Source: a virus | Strand: one strand, 5' to 3' | IMG/VR virus record: IMGVR_UViG_3300033388_004179 | Coordinates: 1 to 46,066 of that record | DNA length: 46,066 nt | Shown: piece by piece, positions 30,499 to 39,698 of the stretch | Position numbering within the stretch: position 1 is the stretch's first letter | Layout of the letters: every line of letters starts with the position of its first letter | The notes under the pieces: model-generated | Seen by the model: the letters and a program-made list of their open reading frames with translations, nothing else | What the model was told of the DNA's origin: nothing | The model's database searches: none | Position numbers and translations under genes: made by a program

Positions 30499-33400
30499 CG
30501 CAAAAATTTCTGATATTTTATTTTCAAATTTTTTTGTGCATATCTCATATAAGTCATTTTTTCTTTATCTGTCATTCTCTCTATTAGAGCTTGCTGATCC
30601 TCTTCAGGAAGGCGCTGGAACATAACTATATCTCCCCGGCCAAGGACCCCTTGTCTTTGTAATTTATACATTTTTTCAAACCATCCAAATGAAACCACCC
30701 CATCTCTTATCATCTGTTGCATTTCGGAACTTGTTAAGAGTTCATTCTTTTCCATCCGTCGTCTTATTTTTTTCTTTATTTGACCTTTTTCCCACTGCTC
30801 TCTTGATTTTACAGATCCTCCGAATCTTTTAACCCAAATATCTCCGATTTCTTTTTGTATTTTTGTTTTTGTAATATAACTGGGGGCAGGATTCATTCCT
30901 AAAAATGGCATGATTGTAGGAGTTCCCATTTCTTTTTGTCTTAGATATCCTTGAATAGAAAAAGGTCTATTTGCCGAAGCAAGATATTCTAAAAATTGTT
31001 TTCCCTGCACAAATTTAGGAGCATTGATATCTCTTATTTCAGTTCCGAAATAATCTCTATTCATCAGCAATTGGGAGAATTGGGATAATAGCGGTGAGAA
31101 CTTATGGCTGGCGTATAATGCCGGACCTGTTACTAATCCATGTTTTCTTAATGCCTCTCTCATAGCAAAGTACTCTTTAGTCCCTGCAGGTAATGTCAAT
31201 CTTTCATCTGAACCATCCGGATTCTTATTCCCTGTCCTTGGTGCATAATAATCAAGTAATTCTTCAGGTCTTTTTTTTGTCAAAGCCCAGGTTACTAAAC
31301 CCCCGAACATTCCGACAATCATAACATACACCATTAAATAGATAGTTCTATCGGTAAATTTGACTTCTTTTTGGCGCAACGGTAATTTACCCGGTTCTCC
31401 CGGCAATGCTTTTCCATAAGTCATATTGTAAATAGAATTAGAGAAATCATAAACCCCGCCGGCAAACTGATCGAAGTTCCCCCAGTTCCAGCCCAGAGAG
31501 AGAGACATTGCCATTGTTAACTCTTTTATTGTTTTATCCCAGAATAAGTTATCATAAACTACCTGCCCGAATCTTGCATCTATATTCCGGGCGATAGTGC
31601 CTAATTCTTTATCTTGTTCTATATCTGTCATATTAGGATGTGCCGCTATAAAATCAGAAGCATTTTTAAGATATGTTGAAATCTTTAATTGAGGTACCCA
31701 CCATTCCATGACTGGAGTTGAAAGTATTTCTGTAATAGCAGGAATAATTTCTAATGTTGCGCCAAGATACTCACCTTTCATAAGCGCCCGTCTTATAGTT
31801 CTTATACCATTAACTCTCCAATATTTACTCATTCTTGGTCTCATCCCACCACGAGTTAACAATTCTACTGCCTTCTCCTGGCCGGAAGTTTTTGCTCCTT
31901 TGTACCATGCCTTTCTTGTGGCAAATCCTTCCACCAAAGGTAAAATAGGAAAAATACCAGGTATATTTCTTCCGACTATACTCCATAATCCTTTGGCATA
32001 ATCTCCGCGAGCTATCTGTTCTATACCTACAGTTATGTTACTTGATATTGCTGATAATCCTGTTTCTATTGTATGAAATCCACTCAAGGTAAGCATGATA
32101 GAAACCATCATATTTTTTGCTCTCATTATACCCCTGAATGCAGAGCCGCCAAGATTATCACTATGCCACCAGGAAGGGGAGAGCCATCGTCTTAATACAT
32201 TAGCAGTAGGAGTTGGAAAGATATAATCACCCCCCACCACAACACCTTTTTCCGTAGGGAAAAATGCTCTTAACATAGGTTCCCCTTCTTTAGTTGTACC
32301 TACTTTTGACCACCCTTCAGGAGCGGCGCCTACTCCTTTTTGGAATTGTGCTAACCCATAACTTTTCAATTGTGACAGAATTTCCTTTGTCATTTTATTA
32401 TGAGCAGAGGCATCAGCTCTCATCAAAACGAGGTCAACAGGATTCATACTTTTTAATTCTAATCCCGCTTTTATACCATCTGCTATGAGCCGATGATATC
32501 TTTTTTTAGCAAAGGCAGGAGTTCTTGAAAATTTCTTAACATAACTTTTTGCTTTTTTAGCATTCTTCCAGATATGAGGAAAATAATTTTCTATATAATT
32601 TAATTTATCTTCGTATGCTACATCTTCATCATATGCTCTATCTAATATTCGTTTTAGATTTTTTGCTATTTTATTTAATTCAGGAGTTTCCTGTAACTCC
32701 CCTCTTTCCATTTTATCTAAGAATTTTATATTGTCCTCTGTACTTTGTCTATCAAAAAATATCTGTGTAGCGTCCATTACTCTCTGCAATCTATCTAATA
32801 AAAGAGCCCTATCTGCTTGCTGTCTCCTTAAAATAGATTTTACTGTTGACACCTTTTCTACTGGGGCATTGAAAATCTTATCACCGAAGGCAATAATTGT
32901 TTCTTCAGAAATAGGTATTCCTATTGCAGCATATAATTTTTCTGTACTCTCATACATTTCTTCATCACCTATAAGTTCTCCTTCTTTATCTCTAACTGGC
33001 TCAACCGGCAGTTTTAATTTCGCCCATTTTTTAAGATCTTTTACTTTTGCTGATGGGATTTGTAATTCCTGTCCTATCTCCAGATCAGTAGGAGCTTTGT
33101 CATGTTCCTGTTGATACTGGTTTATAAATGCTTCCATTTTACTGACGTTAATAGAAACCTGTTTAGGTTTTCGTATCACTGCTCCTGGTCTTAAATTTTT
33201 AATATCTGCATTCATCTGGTTATTGATTGCTTTCCAAACATAGGTTGAAAACTTGACACCTTTTTTAGGATCGTATGATTTGATAGCATTCAGTATCGCC
33301 AGGTTGCCGGCGGATTGTAATTCGCTGAAATTTAATCCCAATCCTTTGTGTGCTACTGCTAAATCTTTCACCATACCCGTATATGCTTTTACTGTCTCTT

Positions 33401-35207
33401 CTTTAGATAATTTTTTCTTTACCGGGGGTTTAACCTTCTCCGTTACCGGGGGCTTAGCTTTCTTAACGACGGGAGCTCCGATTAATTCTCCCTTTAATTT
33501 ATTCATCTGTCCTTTGTAAACTGTTACTTCTTTCCCGTCTACCAGGTGGACTATATCCTTGCCTGTCATCTCATCTTTCATAAAATAAGCTTTATATTTT
33601 TCATCTTTTGGTAATGTAACTTCAACCCCTGCTATATTTTTTACTTTTATATTCTCTCCCATTTGAAAATCTTGTACCTTTTCTGCACGTTCTTTTAATG
33701 CAGGTTCCGTCTCCACATATTTAACTTCTTCTTTTCTTTCTTTTATTCTTTTTACAATTGCTTCCCTTAGTTCATCTTCGTCCATTCCCATTTCTTGTGC
33801 CTTTACATCCGGACGGGAAAGGAATTCAAAATCTTTAAAAACCTTCATATACATTCCCGGGCCTAATGCTTCTCTCCAGTCTGTTTTTGTAGTAGTAGCC
33901 GGTCTCATCCGTTCCTGTCCGTCAATAATTCTATCTATTGTTGCTTTTTCGATGACTTTCTTTTTCGCAATAACTTTGGGAGGAAGAACAGGTTTTACCT
34001 CTGCTTCTTCTACTTCCCGCTCTGTTGGTATGGTTGTTTTCTGAATAGTATCTAACGCGCTTATTTGTTCTTTGGCATATTCAACAGCATCCTTGTTCAT
34101 GCCTTTGAAAGCAAGAGTTATCGCTGTTTTAACTGAATTTATAACACCATCAATTTCTGCCAACTGGGATGCTTTTAATGTTGGTTCTAAAGCTGGTGCT
34201 GTAGCAATTTCTATATTTTGTCTTACTCTCATTACATCATCTATCTGATCAGAAATAGTTTTAACAGCGGACGGAGTAGTTGGGGTTAAAGTCCCAGCCC
34301 TCATTTGACCAGAAGCTCTTCGGAGTTCATTAAGTGGAGATTTATAATTAAGATCAAGAGTCATAGGTTCTTTGAATTGTTTCAATATTACTTTTCTTAT
34401 ATATTCTTTTTTAGCTTTAGCGGAATAACCTTTTATTTTTTTCATCTGCTTGGCTATTTTAATGGCTGCTTGTTTTGCCTGCCATTTATTTAATTTCGAA
34501 AAATGTTTACCTATCCAAATTGCTGCTTTACTTTTAGTCCAAGCCGCCGTAGACCATCCCGTTTTAGCAGCTGCTCTGGCTACGAGTGGTCCAGCTTCAG
34601 ATAATGCCGCATAAGTCATCCAGAATTCAGGTGTAGTTACCGGCGCTCCAAACTTTCCTATTATTTCTTTACCTACCACTTCAGGAGCGGCTTTCAGAAA
34701 ATTATAATAAAAACTTTTTTTCTTTGCTTCCGAGCCTATTACCAGTCCATAAGCTTCTCCTAATCCACTTCCTACTAATGTCCCAACCTGTTCCCATCCT
34801 TCAACTGTCATCTTAGCTGGTTTATGGGTAAGTTTCCAAACAAGCGCAGGTGCTTTTGCGATAGCTTTTTCAATTTTTGGAAATCTTAAAGGTATTAATT
34901 TTTCTTCTGTCAAAGGTGAAATTGTTATCCCGGGTTCTGCCATTCGAGATGGATCTGCAGGCAATCCCCATCTGCCGGCCGTCTTCGGAATTTCAGGAGC
35001 CACCCATTCTTTTGCAGTTTGTCTCCAATCTTCTTCCGGGGATATTCCTCTTATCTTTGTTAATGCTTCTTCTACCGGGGGTAATCCCTCTTTTGGCACT
35101 GTTGGCAATTTTTGCTGTCGTATATTAAGTAACGCTTGTTCTACTGGCAATCTCGCGGGTTTTTCCCGCAAATTTGCTAATGCTTGCTCAATCGGTATTT
35201 TCGGCAT
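30495..35207 (-). CDS. Giant 1570-aa virion-like protein with embedded sigma70 domain
   Basis: It opens with three repeats of a VEQALLNIR-like motif (residues 5-53). Residues 100-300 are helical and basic. Residues 605-730 match sigma70 regions 2 and 3: LNFSELQSAGNLAILNAIKS, YDPKKGVKFSTYVWKAIN and a PTDLEIGQELQIPSAKVKDL helix-turn-helix. The C-terminal half has hydrophobic spans (1031-1048, 1289-1308) and DARFGQVVYDNLFWDKT, recalled from large phage internal (polyvalent-like) proteins. It would be packaged and ejected with DNA, where the sigma part could redirect host RNA polymerase. No region 4 is evident. It ends the late block and has no clear ribosome site, so it is probably coupled to the upstream gene. 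Confidence 0.8.
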   Translation of the reverse strand: MPKIPIEQALANLREKPARLPVEQALLNIRQQKLPTVPKEGLPPVEEALTKIRGISPEEDWRQTAKEWVAPEIPKTAGRWGLPADPSRMAEPGITISPLTEEKLIPLRFPKIEKAIAKAPALVWKLTHKPAKMTVEGWEQVGTLVGSGLGEAYGLVIGSEAKKKSFYYNFLKAAPEVVGKEIIGKFGAPVTTPEFWMTYAALSEAGPLVARAAAKTGWSTAAWTKSKAAIWIGKHFSKLNKWQAKQAAIKIAKQMKKIKGYSAKAKKEYIRKVILKQFKEPMTLDLNYKSPLNELRRASGQMRAGTLTPTTPSAVKTISDQIDDVMRVRQNIEIATAPALEPTLKASQLAEIDGVINSVKTAITLAFKGMNKDAVEYAKEQISALDTIQKTTIPTEREVEEAEVKPVLPPKVIAKKKVIEKATIDRIIDGQERMRPATTTKTDWREALGPGMYMKVFKDFEFLSRPDVKAQEMGMDEDELREAIVKRIKERKEEVKYVETEPALKERAEKVQDFQMGENIKVKNIAGVEVTLPKDEKYKAYFMKDEMTGKDIVHLVDGKEVTVYKGQMNKLKGELIGAPVVKKAKPPVTEKVKPPVKKKLSKEETVKAYTGMVKDLAVAHKGLGLNFSELQSAGNLAILNAIKSYDPKKGVKFSTYVWKAINNQMNADIKNLRPGAVIRKPKQVSINVSKMEAFINQYQQEHDKAPTDLEIGQELQIPSAKVKDLKKWAKLKLPVEPVRDKEGELIGDEEMYESTEKLYAAIGIPISEETIIAFGDKIFNAPVEKVSTVKSILRRQQADRALLLDRLQRVMDATQIFFDRQSTEDNIKFLDKMERGELQETPELNKIAKNLKRILDRAYDEDVAYEDKLNYIENYFPHIWKNAKKAKSYVKKFSRTPAFAKKRYHRLIADGIKAGLELKSMNPVDLVLMRADASAHNKMTKEILSQLKSYGLAQFQKGVGAAPEGWSKVGTTKEGEPMLRAFFPTEKGVVVGGDYIFPTPTANVLRRWLSPSWWHSDNLGGSAFRGIMRAKNMMVSIMLTLSGFHTIETGLSAISSNITVGIEQIARGDYAKGLWSIVGRNIPGIFPILPLVEGFATRKAWYKGAKTSGQEKAVELLTRGGMRPRMSKYWRVNGIRTIRRALMKGEYLGATLEIIPAITEILSTPVMEWWVPQLKISTYLKNASDFIAAHPNMTDIEQDKELGTIARNIDARFGQVVYDNLFWDKTIKELTMAMSLSLGWNWGNFDQFAGGVYDFSNSIYNMTYGKALPGEPGKLPLRQKEVKFTDRTIYLMVYVMIVGMFGGLVTWALTKKRPEELLDYYAPRTGNKNPDGSDERLTLPAGTKEYFAMREALRKHGLVTGPALYASHKFSPLLSQFSQLLMNRDYFGTEIRDINAPKFVQGKQFLEYLASANRPFSIQGYLRQKEMGTPTIMPFLGMNPAPSYITKTKIQKEIGDIWVKRFGGSVKSREQWEKGQIKKKIRRRMEKNELLTSSEMQQMIRDGVVSFGWFEKMYKLQRQGVLGRGDIVMFQRLPEEDQQALIERMTDKEKMTYMRYAQKNLKIKYQKFLR
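33018..33395 (-). other. Sigma70 region 2-3 domain (residues about 605-730)
   Basis: Within the giant protein, GLNFSELQSAGNLAILNAIK aligns with region 2.1-2.2 of sigma70 (DLiQEGniGLmrAvekFD). KKGVKFSTYVWKAINNQM matches the region 2.3-2.4 block (rGfkFSTYAtwwIrqai). The segment beginning TDLEIGQELQIPSAKV matches region 3. A basic stretch GAVIRKPKQ replaces RTIRIPVH. Confidence 0.75.
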
Positions 35208-35209
35208 AA

Positions 35210-35980
35210 TTATTTAACTGTAAATTTTGCTTTTAATTCAGTATCGGAATAACCCAGTCCTATTAAGGCATCATATTCCTTTTTACTTATTTCTGTTTTT
35301 CTTCCCAATGGTTGCGTCTCAACTTTCCCAGTTTTTCGTGTTCTTTTTATAGTCTCATAATTCTTATGCCAAGCAGATATATATACATCGAATTTTTTTG
35401 ATTCTTCTCTATATTCCGGTGTACCTGGAGTGAATCTTGCAGGAGAAGGTATTACACCCATAAATTGTTTTTCTGTCATTTTACCAGCTTCTTTCCAACG
35501 TACATTATCTAACCTCTGATGTTGCATTCCTAATTGTAGGTTTCGAATTGCCGCTCTTGGTTTTTGCAGTAATAAACCAGATACACCAGGTGGAACTCTA
35601 TCAGAAGTTAAATAGAAATCTCCGGTTTCTTTATCATATCTTATTCCGGGAATAAATCCTTCCCCTTCTTTTGGTGCTCTCTCTTTCCACTGCACTCCCG
35701 CGACCGGCATCCCCAGCATGGCAGCAAATAATTCTTTTTGATCCATTTTCCTTTCTACTCCCTTTTCCACAATGTAGGGTTCCTCTGTATCATACCGCAT
35801 CTTAAATGCTTCCTGACTCATCTTCAATACTTGTTCTGTTTGACGCTCTTTTTTACTTGCTCCGGCCGTAACTCCTGCCGCTCCGGCAGCAGACATTTGT
35901 TTCAGTAAATCTAACATAGCGCCGCCGGTTTCACCACCCATAGCCTCCTGTCCCCATCCTTTTATATCAGGCATATCCAT
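35210..35980 (-). CDS. Internal-virion-like protein
   Basis: 256 aa, AGGAGG site. It has an Ala/Gly-rich helical start (MSAAGAAGVTAGASKKERQT), a central section with PGIRYDKETGDFYLTSDRVP, and a basic C-terminus. It lies 2 bp from the giant gene and probably forms the ejected internal complex with it. No family recognised. Confidence 0.55.
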   Translation of the reverse strand: MDMPDIKGWGQEAMGGETGGAMLDLLKQMSAAGAAGVTAGASKKERQTEQVLKMSQEAFKMRYDTEEPYIVEKGVERKMDQKELFAAMLGMPVAGVQWKERAPKEGEGFIPGIRYDKETGDFYLTSDRVPPGVSGLLLQKPRAAIRNLQLGMQHQRLDNVRWKEAGKMTEKQFMGVIPSPARFTPGTPEYREESKKFDVYISAWHKNYETIKRTRKTGKVETQPLGRKTEISKKEYDALIGLGYSDTELKAKFTVK

Positions 35981-35992
35981 ATTTTCCTCCTA

Positions 35993-36631
35993 TTATTCCC
36001 AAATATCTGAACTTCTTCCGATACCTCCGCCTTTATCTTGCATGGCAAGGAATTGTTTCATAAGATTCATCATCCCTTGCTCCTGCATCCCATATCCCAT
36101 TTTCTGTCCAAATAATCCTGCTGTTCCCGGACCTCCCATTAACATTCCTGCTCCGAAACCTACCCCCGGTAGAGCCGTTGACAATAAACCACCAGCTACT
36201 GCAGAAATGCCTGCTGTTCTCCACCCGGCTCTTCTCTGTCTCCTTGCCTGGCTTTTCATCAAATCTTTTTTCATTGCGAATTCCCATTCCATTCTTTCTT
36301 TCATGGCAGTTAATTGTTTTTCCAATCGTTCAGTTGCTCCCCTTTCACCTATTCTTAATCTCTTCATCATCTCTGCTTCAGTACCTTTGCGTTCTCCTGT
36401 CCTGAATTTTTCTTCTCCTGCTTTCGCTGCCAACTTCGCTCCCACCATACCTAATTCCGTTTCTTTTTTTTCAGTTACCTTTTCTGCCATTTTAGCAACA
36501 CCTGCGGGAGTTCTTACACCGGTCAAACCTTGGCCCCGCAGAAACTCAAGAAATTCCGTTTCCCCTCGCTTTGTCGCTTTCTTTTCTATCTGTTCAAATA
36601 ATCCCCTGTAAGGGCCTAATGCATCTTTCAT
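35993..36631 (-). CDS. Helical internal-virion-like protein with Gly-rich membrane segment
   Basis: 212 aa. About 130 residues of charged helix (EKVTEKKETELGMVGAKLAA, LEKQLTAMKERMEWEFAMKK) precede a Gly/Ala/Leu segment (GISAVAGGLLSTALPGVGFG). That segment could insert in a membrane. Together with the two neighbouring genes this matches the ejection-protein group of podoviruses, though the family is not recognised. Confidence 0.55.
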   Translation of the reverse strand: MKDALGPYRGLFEQIEKKATKRGETEFLEFLRGQGLTGVRTPAGVAKMAEKVTEKKETELGMVGAKLAAKAGEEKFRTGERKGTEAEMMKRLRIGERGATERLEKQLTAMKERMEWEFAMKKDLMKSQARRQRRAGWRTAGISAVAGGLLSTALPGVGFGAGMLMGGPGTAGLFGQKMGYGMQEQGMMNLMKQFLAMQDKGGGIGRSSDIWE

Positions 36632-36648
36632 TTTTCCCCCTCTATTTT

Positions 36649-37227
36649 TTATTTTCTCTTAAAAATCCCCAAAAATCTTTTTTTCTTTTTTATTGTTGCC
36701 TTCTCCGCCGCCTCTCTTACTTTTTCATTGAATTCTTTTTCATATTCCGCTTTATATTTCATAAGCGATTCAAACGCCTCTTTATTGTGCATAAGTATAA
36801 ACATCGGCATAATCTTTAATGAGTATTCCTTAACGTCATTCCCCAAATCTAAAATCGTGGAACGTGCATCTGTTAATTGATTCATAAGTCGTCCTGCCAA
36901 AATTTTAGCGTCTGCTATCACCGCTCCCATTATAGTTGTCAAAAGAGTTATAAAAGCCCCGATGATATACATAAGGGTTTTCATATCAACACCCTGATTG
37001 ACCTGACCGCCTGTAATGGTTTTTGACAAATCCACACCCTTTGCTTTGATTTCGGCTTTTGCGTCCACCTTTGCCTTTGCTTCTACCTTCGTTTCAGCAA
37101 GCACTCCGGCAATCTGTGTTTTCTTTATGGACTTATCATCCCCACCTACTTTCTTACCAACAAGTCCTAAACACCCCGACGACAAAAAGAAAACACCTAT
37201 CACGCCAAGCAAAATATACTTTTTCAC
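36649..37227 (-). CDS. Lipoprotein with second membrane span
   Basis: 192 aa from GTG 37227 (AGGAGGG). MKKYILLGVIGVFFLSSGC is a lipoprotein signal with Cys19. An Ala/Lys repeat region (ETKVEAKAKVDAKAEIKAKG) links to a span LMYIIGAFITLLTTIMGAVI. A long helix and a basic end follow. A lipid anchor plus an inner span could bridge two membranes, as spanins do, or form an envelope channel. It lies just downstream of the endolysin genes. Confidence 0.6.
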   Translation of the reverse strand: MKKYILLGVIGVFFLSSGCLGLVGKKVGGDDKSIKKTQIAGVLAETKVEAKAKVDAKAEIKAKGVDLSKTITGGQVNQGVDMKTLMYIIGAFITLLTTIMGAVIADAKILAGRLMNQLTDARSTILDLGNDVKEYSLKIMPMFILMHNKEAFESLMKYKAEYEKEFNEKVREAAEKATIKKKKRFLGIFKRK

Positions 37228-37235
37228 TATCCCTC

Positions 37236-37439
37236 CTATTTTTTCCCGAAGATTTTATCTATAATCTTTTTCAGTTTCCTCTGGATAGTGTCAACTATTC
37301 TATCCGTCATTTCTTCGGGCGATATTTTCTCAATGATTATGGCGATAATAATAGGTTTCAAATCGTCAAGTTTGTCAATCGCTTCAATCAAAGCCCGATA
37401 CAAAAAGTTACCAATCCAGCAAAAAAATTTCTTAAACAT
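37236..37439 (-). CDS. Small amphipathic protein, holin candidate
   Basis: 67 aa with AGGGAGG. It has an aromatic N-terminus (KKFFCWIGNFLY), a hydrophobic run IIIAIIIEK and a basic C-terminal helix. One weak membrane span and its position in the lysis region make a holin-like role possible. Confidence 0.45.
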   Translation of the reverse strand: MFKKFFCWIGNFLYRALIEAIDKLDDLKPIIIAIIIEKISPEEMTDRIVDTIQRKLKKIIDKIFGKK

Positions 37440-37449
37440 AGAACCCTCC

Positions 37450-38055
37450 CTATTTCTTTTTTCCGAAACTATACTCGTAAGTTATCTTTGCCTGTCTGAA
37501 TAAGTTTCCATTCACGTCCTTATAAATCGCCTTAAAATACACGCCCTTCGCAATGTATTTTTTGTAACTTGCGTCAACGGAGTAATAATCCACGCCATTG
37601 TAATAATACTCAATACTCAATTTGTCCCATTTATATTTTACATAGCCAAGATACACAGTTTCATTTATAGTTATATCATTCCTTAAACTGCCACCATAGA
37701 CAAACTGCCCATATTTAAGAAACTTATTTTCCGTAGCCCACCGTGCCTCTGTGAAATTTATCTGATATGCCTCTTTTTGGAACCACTGCCACCGGAATCC
37801 CTCGTAAAGATACTGCGCGTCACTCATTTTGAAATATTCGTCGTTTTCCCGTTCTATCCCCCACATCCAAGAGGTATTATACCCGTTGCCGCCGAATTTG
37901 AGTTCAAAATCCAGTTTTTCACCGTAATATGAGTCCCGGATAGAAAGGGACGTCCAGAGGTCTGCTGACTGCGCCAGATTAACGTATATCAAGAGAAAAG
38001 GCAAAATCAATGGTATTATACCCCAAAAGCCCTTAAATCGCCTTAAAATCAGCAT
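37450..38055 (-). CDS. Exported beta-rich protein, outer-membrane-barrel-like
   Basis: 201 aa from ATG 38055 (AGGAGG); the frame extends upstream to 38124 without a signal. The signal WGIIPLILPFLLIYVNLAQS precedes ADLWTSLSIRDSYYGEKLDF. Alternating Tyr/Lys/Gly strands follow, ending YEYSFGKKK. This pattern resembles a small outer-membrane beta-barrel. Such phage proteins can alter receptors or aid release. It overlaps the endolysin by 7 bases. The barrel assignment is inference. Confidence 0.55.
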   Translation of the reverse strand: MLILRRFKGFWGIIPLILPFLLIYVNLAQSADLWTSLSIRDSYYGEKLDFELKFGGNGYNTSWMWGIERENDEYFKMSDAQYLYEGFRWQWFQKEAYQINFTEARWATENKFLKYGQFVYGGSLRNDITINETVYLGYVKYKWDKLSIEYYYNGVDYYSVDASYKKYIAKGVYFKAIYKDVNGNLFRQAKITYEYSFGKKK

Positions 38056-38483
38056 ATTTCGCCTCCTGCCCAGACCTTTATAATGGTGTTGTCCGGACGC
38101 CCTATCTTTTTTCCATAAATCCAAATTCTCGGCTCCGGCAACTCAGGACTTTGGTCTATATGCAGAAAAGTGTTTGCTATCCCGATTCGGATTCTCTCAC
38201 TATTATCAAATGCAAACTTTATTATCTTTGCACGGGTTAAACTATGCAAGCAACGAATGTCCGCCGCATCCCCGAATAAATGGGAGGATGTCGGCTTGCC
38301 CCCGTGCTTCTTATTATTTTTCTTACACCGGAAGCCGGAAGTAATTACAATAGGAAAGCCCATTTTTGCCCTCATCTCATCTAAAAATTCAATAAAACTC
38401 GGTCGCATTATTTCTAAACCGCAACCGCATTTGCAGACAAATTCCTCACGTTTGAAAAAGGTAATTTTATTCCAATCTTTCAC
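38049..38483 (-). CDS. M15-family peptidase endolysin
   Basis: 144 aa from GTG 38483. The zinc site is complete: SGFRC, then SSHLFGDAADIR (H68, D75) and FLHIDQS (H108), the Peptidase M15 (D,D-/L,D-carboxypeptidase) set. It lacks a signal peptide, so it needs a holin to reach peptidoglycan. It cleaves peptide stems in the wall. Its start overlaps the homing endonuclease end by 4 bases (GTGA). Confidence 0.9.
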   Translation of the reverse strand: MKDWNKITFFKREEFVCKCGCGLEIMRPSFIEFLDEMRAKMGFPIVITSGFRCKKNNKKHGGKPTSSHLFGDAADIRCLHSLTRAKIIKFAFDNSERIRIGIANTFLHIDQSPELPEPRIWIYGKKIGRPDNTIIKVWAGGEIC

Positions 38484-39214
38484 GATAACGCCTCCAGTAT
38501 AATATCAATACATTTTTCTGCTGATTTCTTAATTTCTGTTCCTGAAAAACGGAATACTTTATATCCTGCAAGCGAAAGTAAAGTATTTTGATTCATATCT
38601 CTGTTTTTCTTCCCCACTTTTTCAGCCCATTTACTATTATGAAAAAAATTACCATCACAATAAATTATGATTTTATTAGGTAAAAGAAAATCAACAATCG
38701 TATGTGCTTTAGGAATAGGGACTTGTTTATTATAAGAAATATGTCGTTGATTCAATTCTTTTTCTATTGCTATTTCTATATCAGTGTCTTTCGTTTTTCT
38801 ATGTTTCATTCTCCATATTGCAGAACAACTTTTACCACAAAAATCACCTTGTCCCTTTTTTACAAAAAAAGGTTTTCTATAAAATAGTTTTCCGCAAATT
38901 TTGCATATTCTTTTTGCCTTTCCACCTTTCCACCGGTAATGTTTTTCTCCTTTTTTATTTTTATTAGCACACTTTGTTGAACAAGTTTGTCCTCTTCCTT
39001 TTATTTTTAATAAACAACGTTTCATTAAAAATTCTTTACCACAAATTCTGCAAACACGTTTTATTTCACCCCCTTTCCAAACAGGGCTATTTTTCCCTCT
39101 ATGGAATAAACCTACACATTTTATAGAACAAAATTTCCCTCCCCCTCGTTTTATTGACGAAGGATGTGAATAAAATACCTTCCCACATTGTTTGCAAATA
39201 CATTTTATTTTCAC
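38480..39214 (-). CDS. Vsr-like (DUF559/EDxHD) homing endonuclease with three zinc ribbons
   Basis: 244 aa from GTG 39214. Three ribbons (CKQCGKVFYS...FCSIKC, CRICGKEFLM...TCSTKC, CKICGKLFYR...FCGKSC) are each followed by a KGG or basic motif. The Vsr-like core follows: IEIAIEKELNQR, AHTIVDFLLP, IIYCDGNFFHNS, RDMNQNTLLSLAGYKVFRF. It resembles EDxHD homing endonucleases of the I-Bth0305I kind. It has its own -10 box and lies inside the lysis cassette. Confidence 0.8.
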   Translation of the reverse strand: MKIKCICKQCGKVFYSHPSSIKRGGGKFCSIKCVGLFHRGKNSPVWKGGEIKRVCRICGKEFLMKRCLLKIKGRGQTCSTKCANKNKKGEKHYRWKGGKAKRICKICGKLFYRKPFFVKKGQGDFCGKSCSAIWRMKHRKTKDTDIEIAIEKELNQRHISYNKQVPIPKAHTIVDFLLPNKIIIYCDGNFFHNSKWAEKVGKKNRDMNQNTLLSLAGYKVFRFSGTEIKKSAEKCIDIILEALS

Positions 39215-39228
39215 TTTATCCTCGTTGT

Positions 39229-39237
39229 ATTATAGCA
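39229..39237 (-). promoter_or_regulatory. Extended -10 promoter for the Vsr-like homing endonuclease
   Basis: TGCTATAAT (39229-39237 on the minus strand) is a full extended -10 element. No good -35 is present. It lies 14 bp upstream of the GTG start and overlaps no coding need of the neighbour except the tiny 25-aa frame. Confidence 0.5.
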
Positions 39238-39241
39238 TATT

Positions 39242-39319
39242 TTATTCTAATGCAGAAATAATAAACCACACAAGCACCACACCTGCAAAAATCAAAATTG
39301 CCCAGAGTTCAGGCCTCAT
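39242..39319 (-). CDS. 25-aa membrane peptide, lysis cassette
   Basis: MRPELWAILIFAGVVLVWFI has one span. It overlaps the previous gene by 4 bases (ATGA). It is a possible small holin or spanin partner. Confidence 0.45.
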   Translation of the reverse strand: MRPELWAILIFAGVVLVWFIISALE

Positions 39320-39507
39320 TCTTGCGTTTCCCGCCAACTTTCTAACGCTGAAATTTGTTTTCCCTGCTCCACCTGCTCCGCTCTTATTCCTTTTAATTCT
39401 TCCCAAATCTTTTTAATATCACAATTCAAATGCTTCAGGTCGTTAAACTTCATAGCCGCCGCCCACACCCAAGCGATGATATTAAATCCTACCAAAAGAT
39501 AAATCAT
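39316..39507 (-). CDS. Membrane-anchored coiled-coil protein, lysis cassette
   Basis: 63 aa. An N-terminal span (YLLVGFNIIAWVWAAAM) is followed by a coiled coil (KKIWEELKGIRAEQVEQGKQ). This layout fits inner-membrane spanin or XhlA-like lysis accessory proteins. It overlaps neighbours by 4 bases each. Confidence 0.55.
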   Translation of the reverse strand: MIYLLVGFNIIAWVWAAAMKFNDLKHLNCDIKKIWEELKGIRAEQVEQGKQISALESWRETQE

Positions 39508-39698
39508 TCGTCGCCCCCTTTTTCCTGTATTTTTTTTACTCCATTCGTTTGAAGTTTCACCACATATCTAACCACATCCTCAATCTCTGCCCGTATATTT
39601 TTAGTAAAATCCGCCAGATGTTTTTCTATTCTCAACAAAGCAAACTTTGCTTTTTTCTCTATATCCAATTTTTCCAATTCTGTTAAAGGTTTATTCAC
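39504..39698 (-). CDS. Small helical protein, lysis cassette
   Basis: 64 aa, mostly charged helix (LEKLDIEKKAKFALLRIEKH). It overlaps the neighbouring genes by 4 and 8 bases. No family recognised. Confidence 0.5.
   Translation of the reverse strand: MNKPLTELEKLDIEKKAKFALLRIEKHLADFTKNIRAEIEDVVRYVVKLQTNGVKKIQEKGGDE

Noticed and set aside
30495-35207. Tape-measure protein
   Set aside because: Size fits, but sequence has a sigma-like domain and internal-protein motifs, and no long-tail genes exist.
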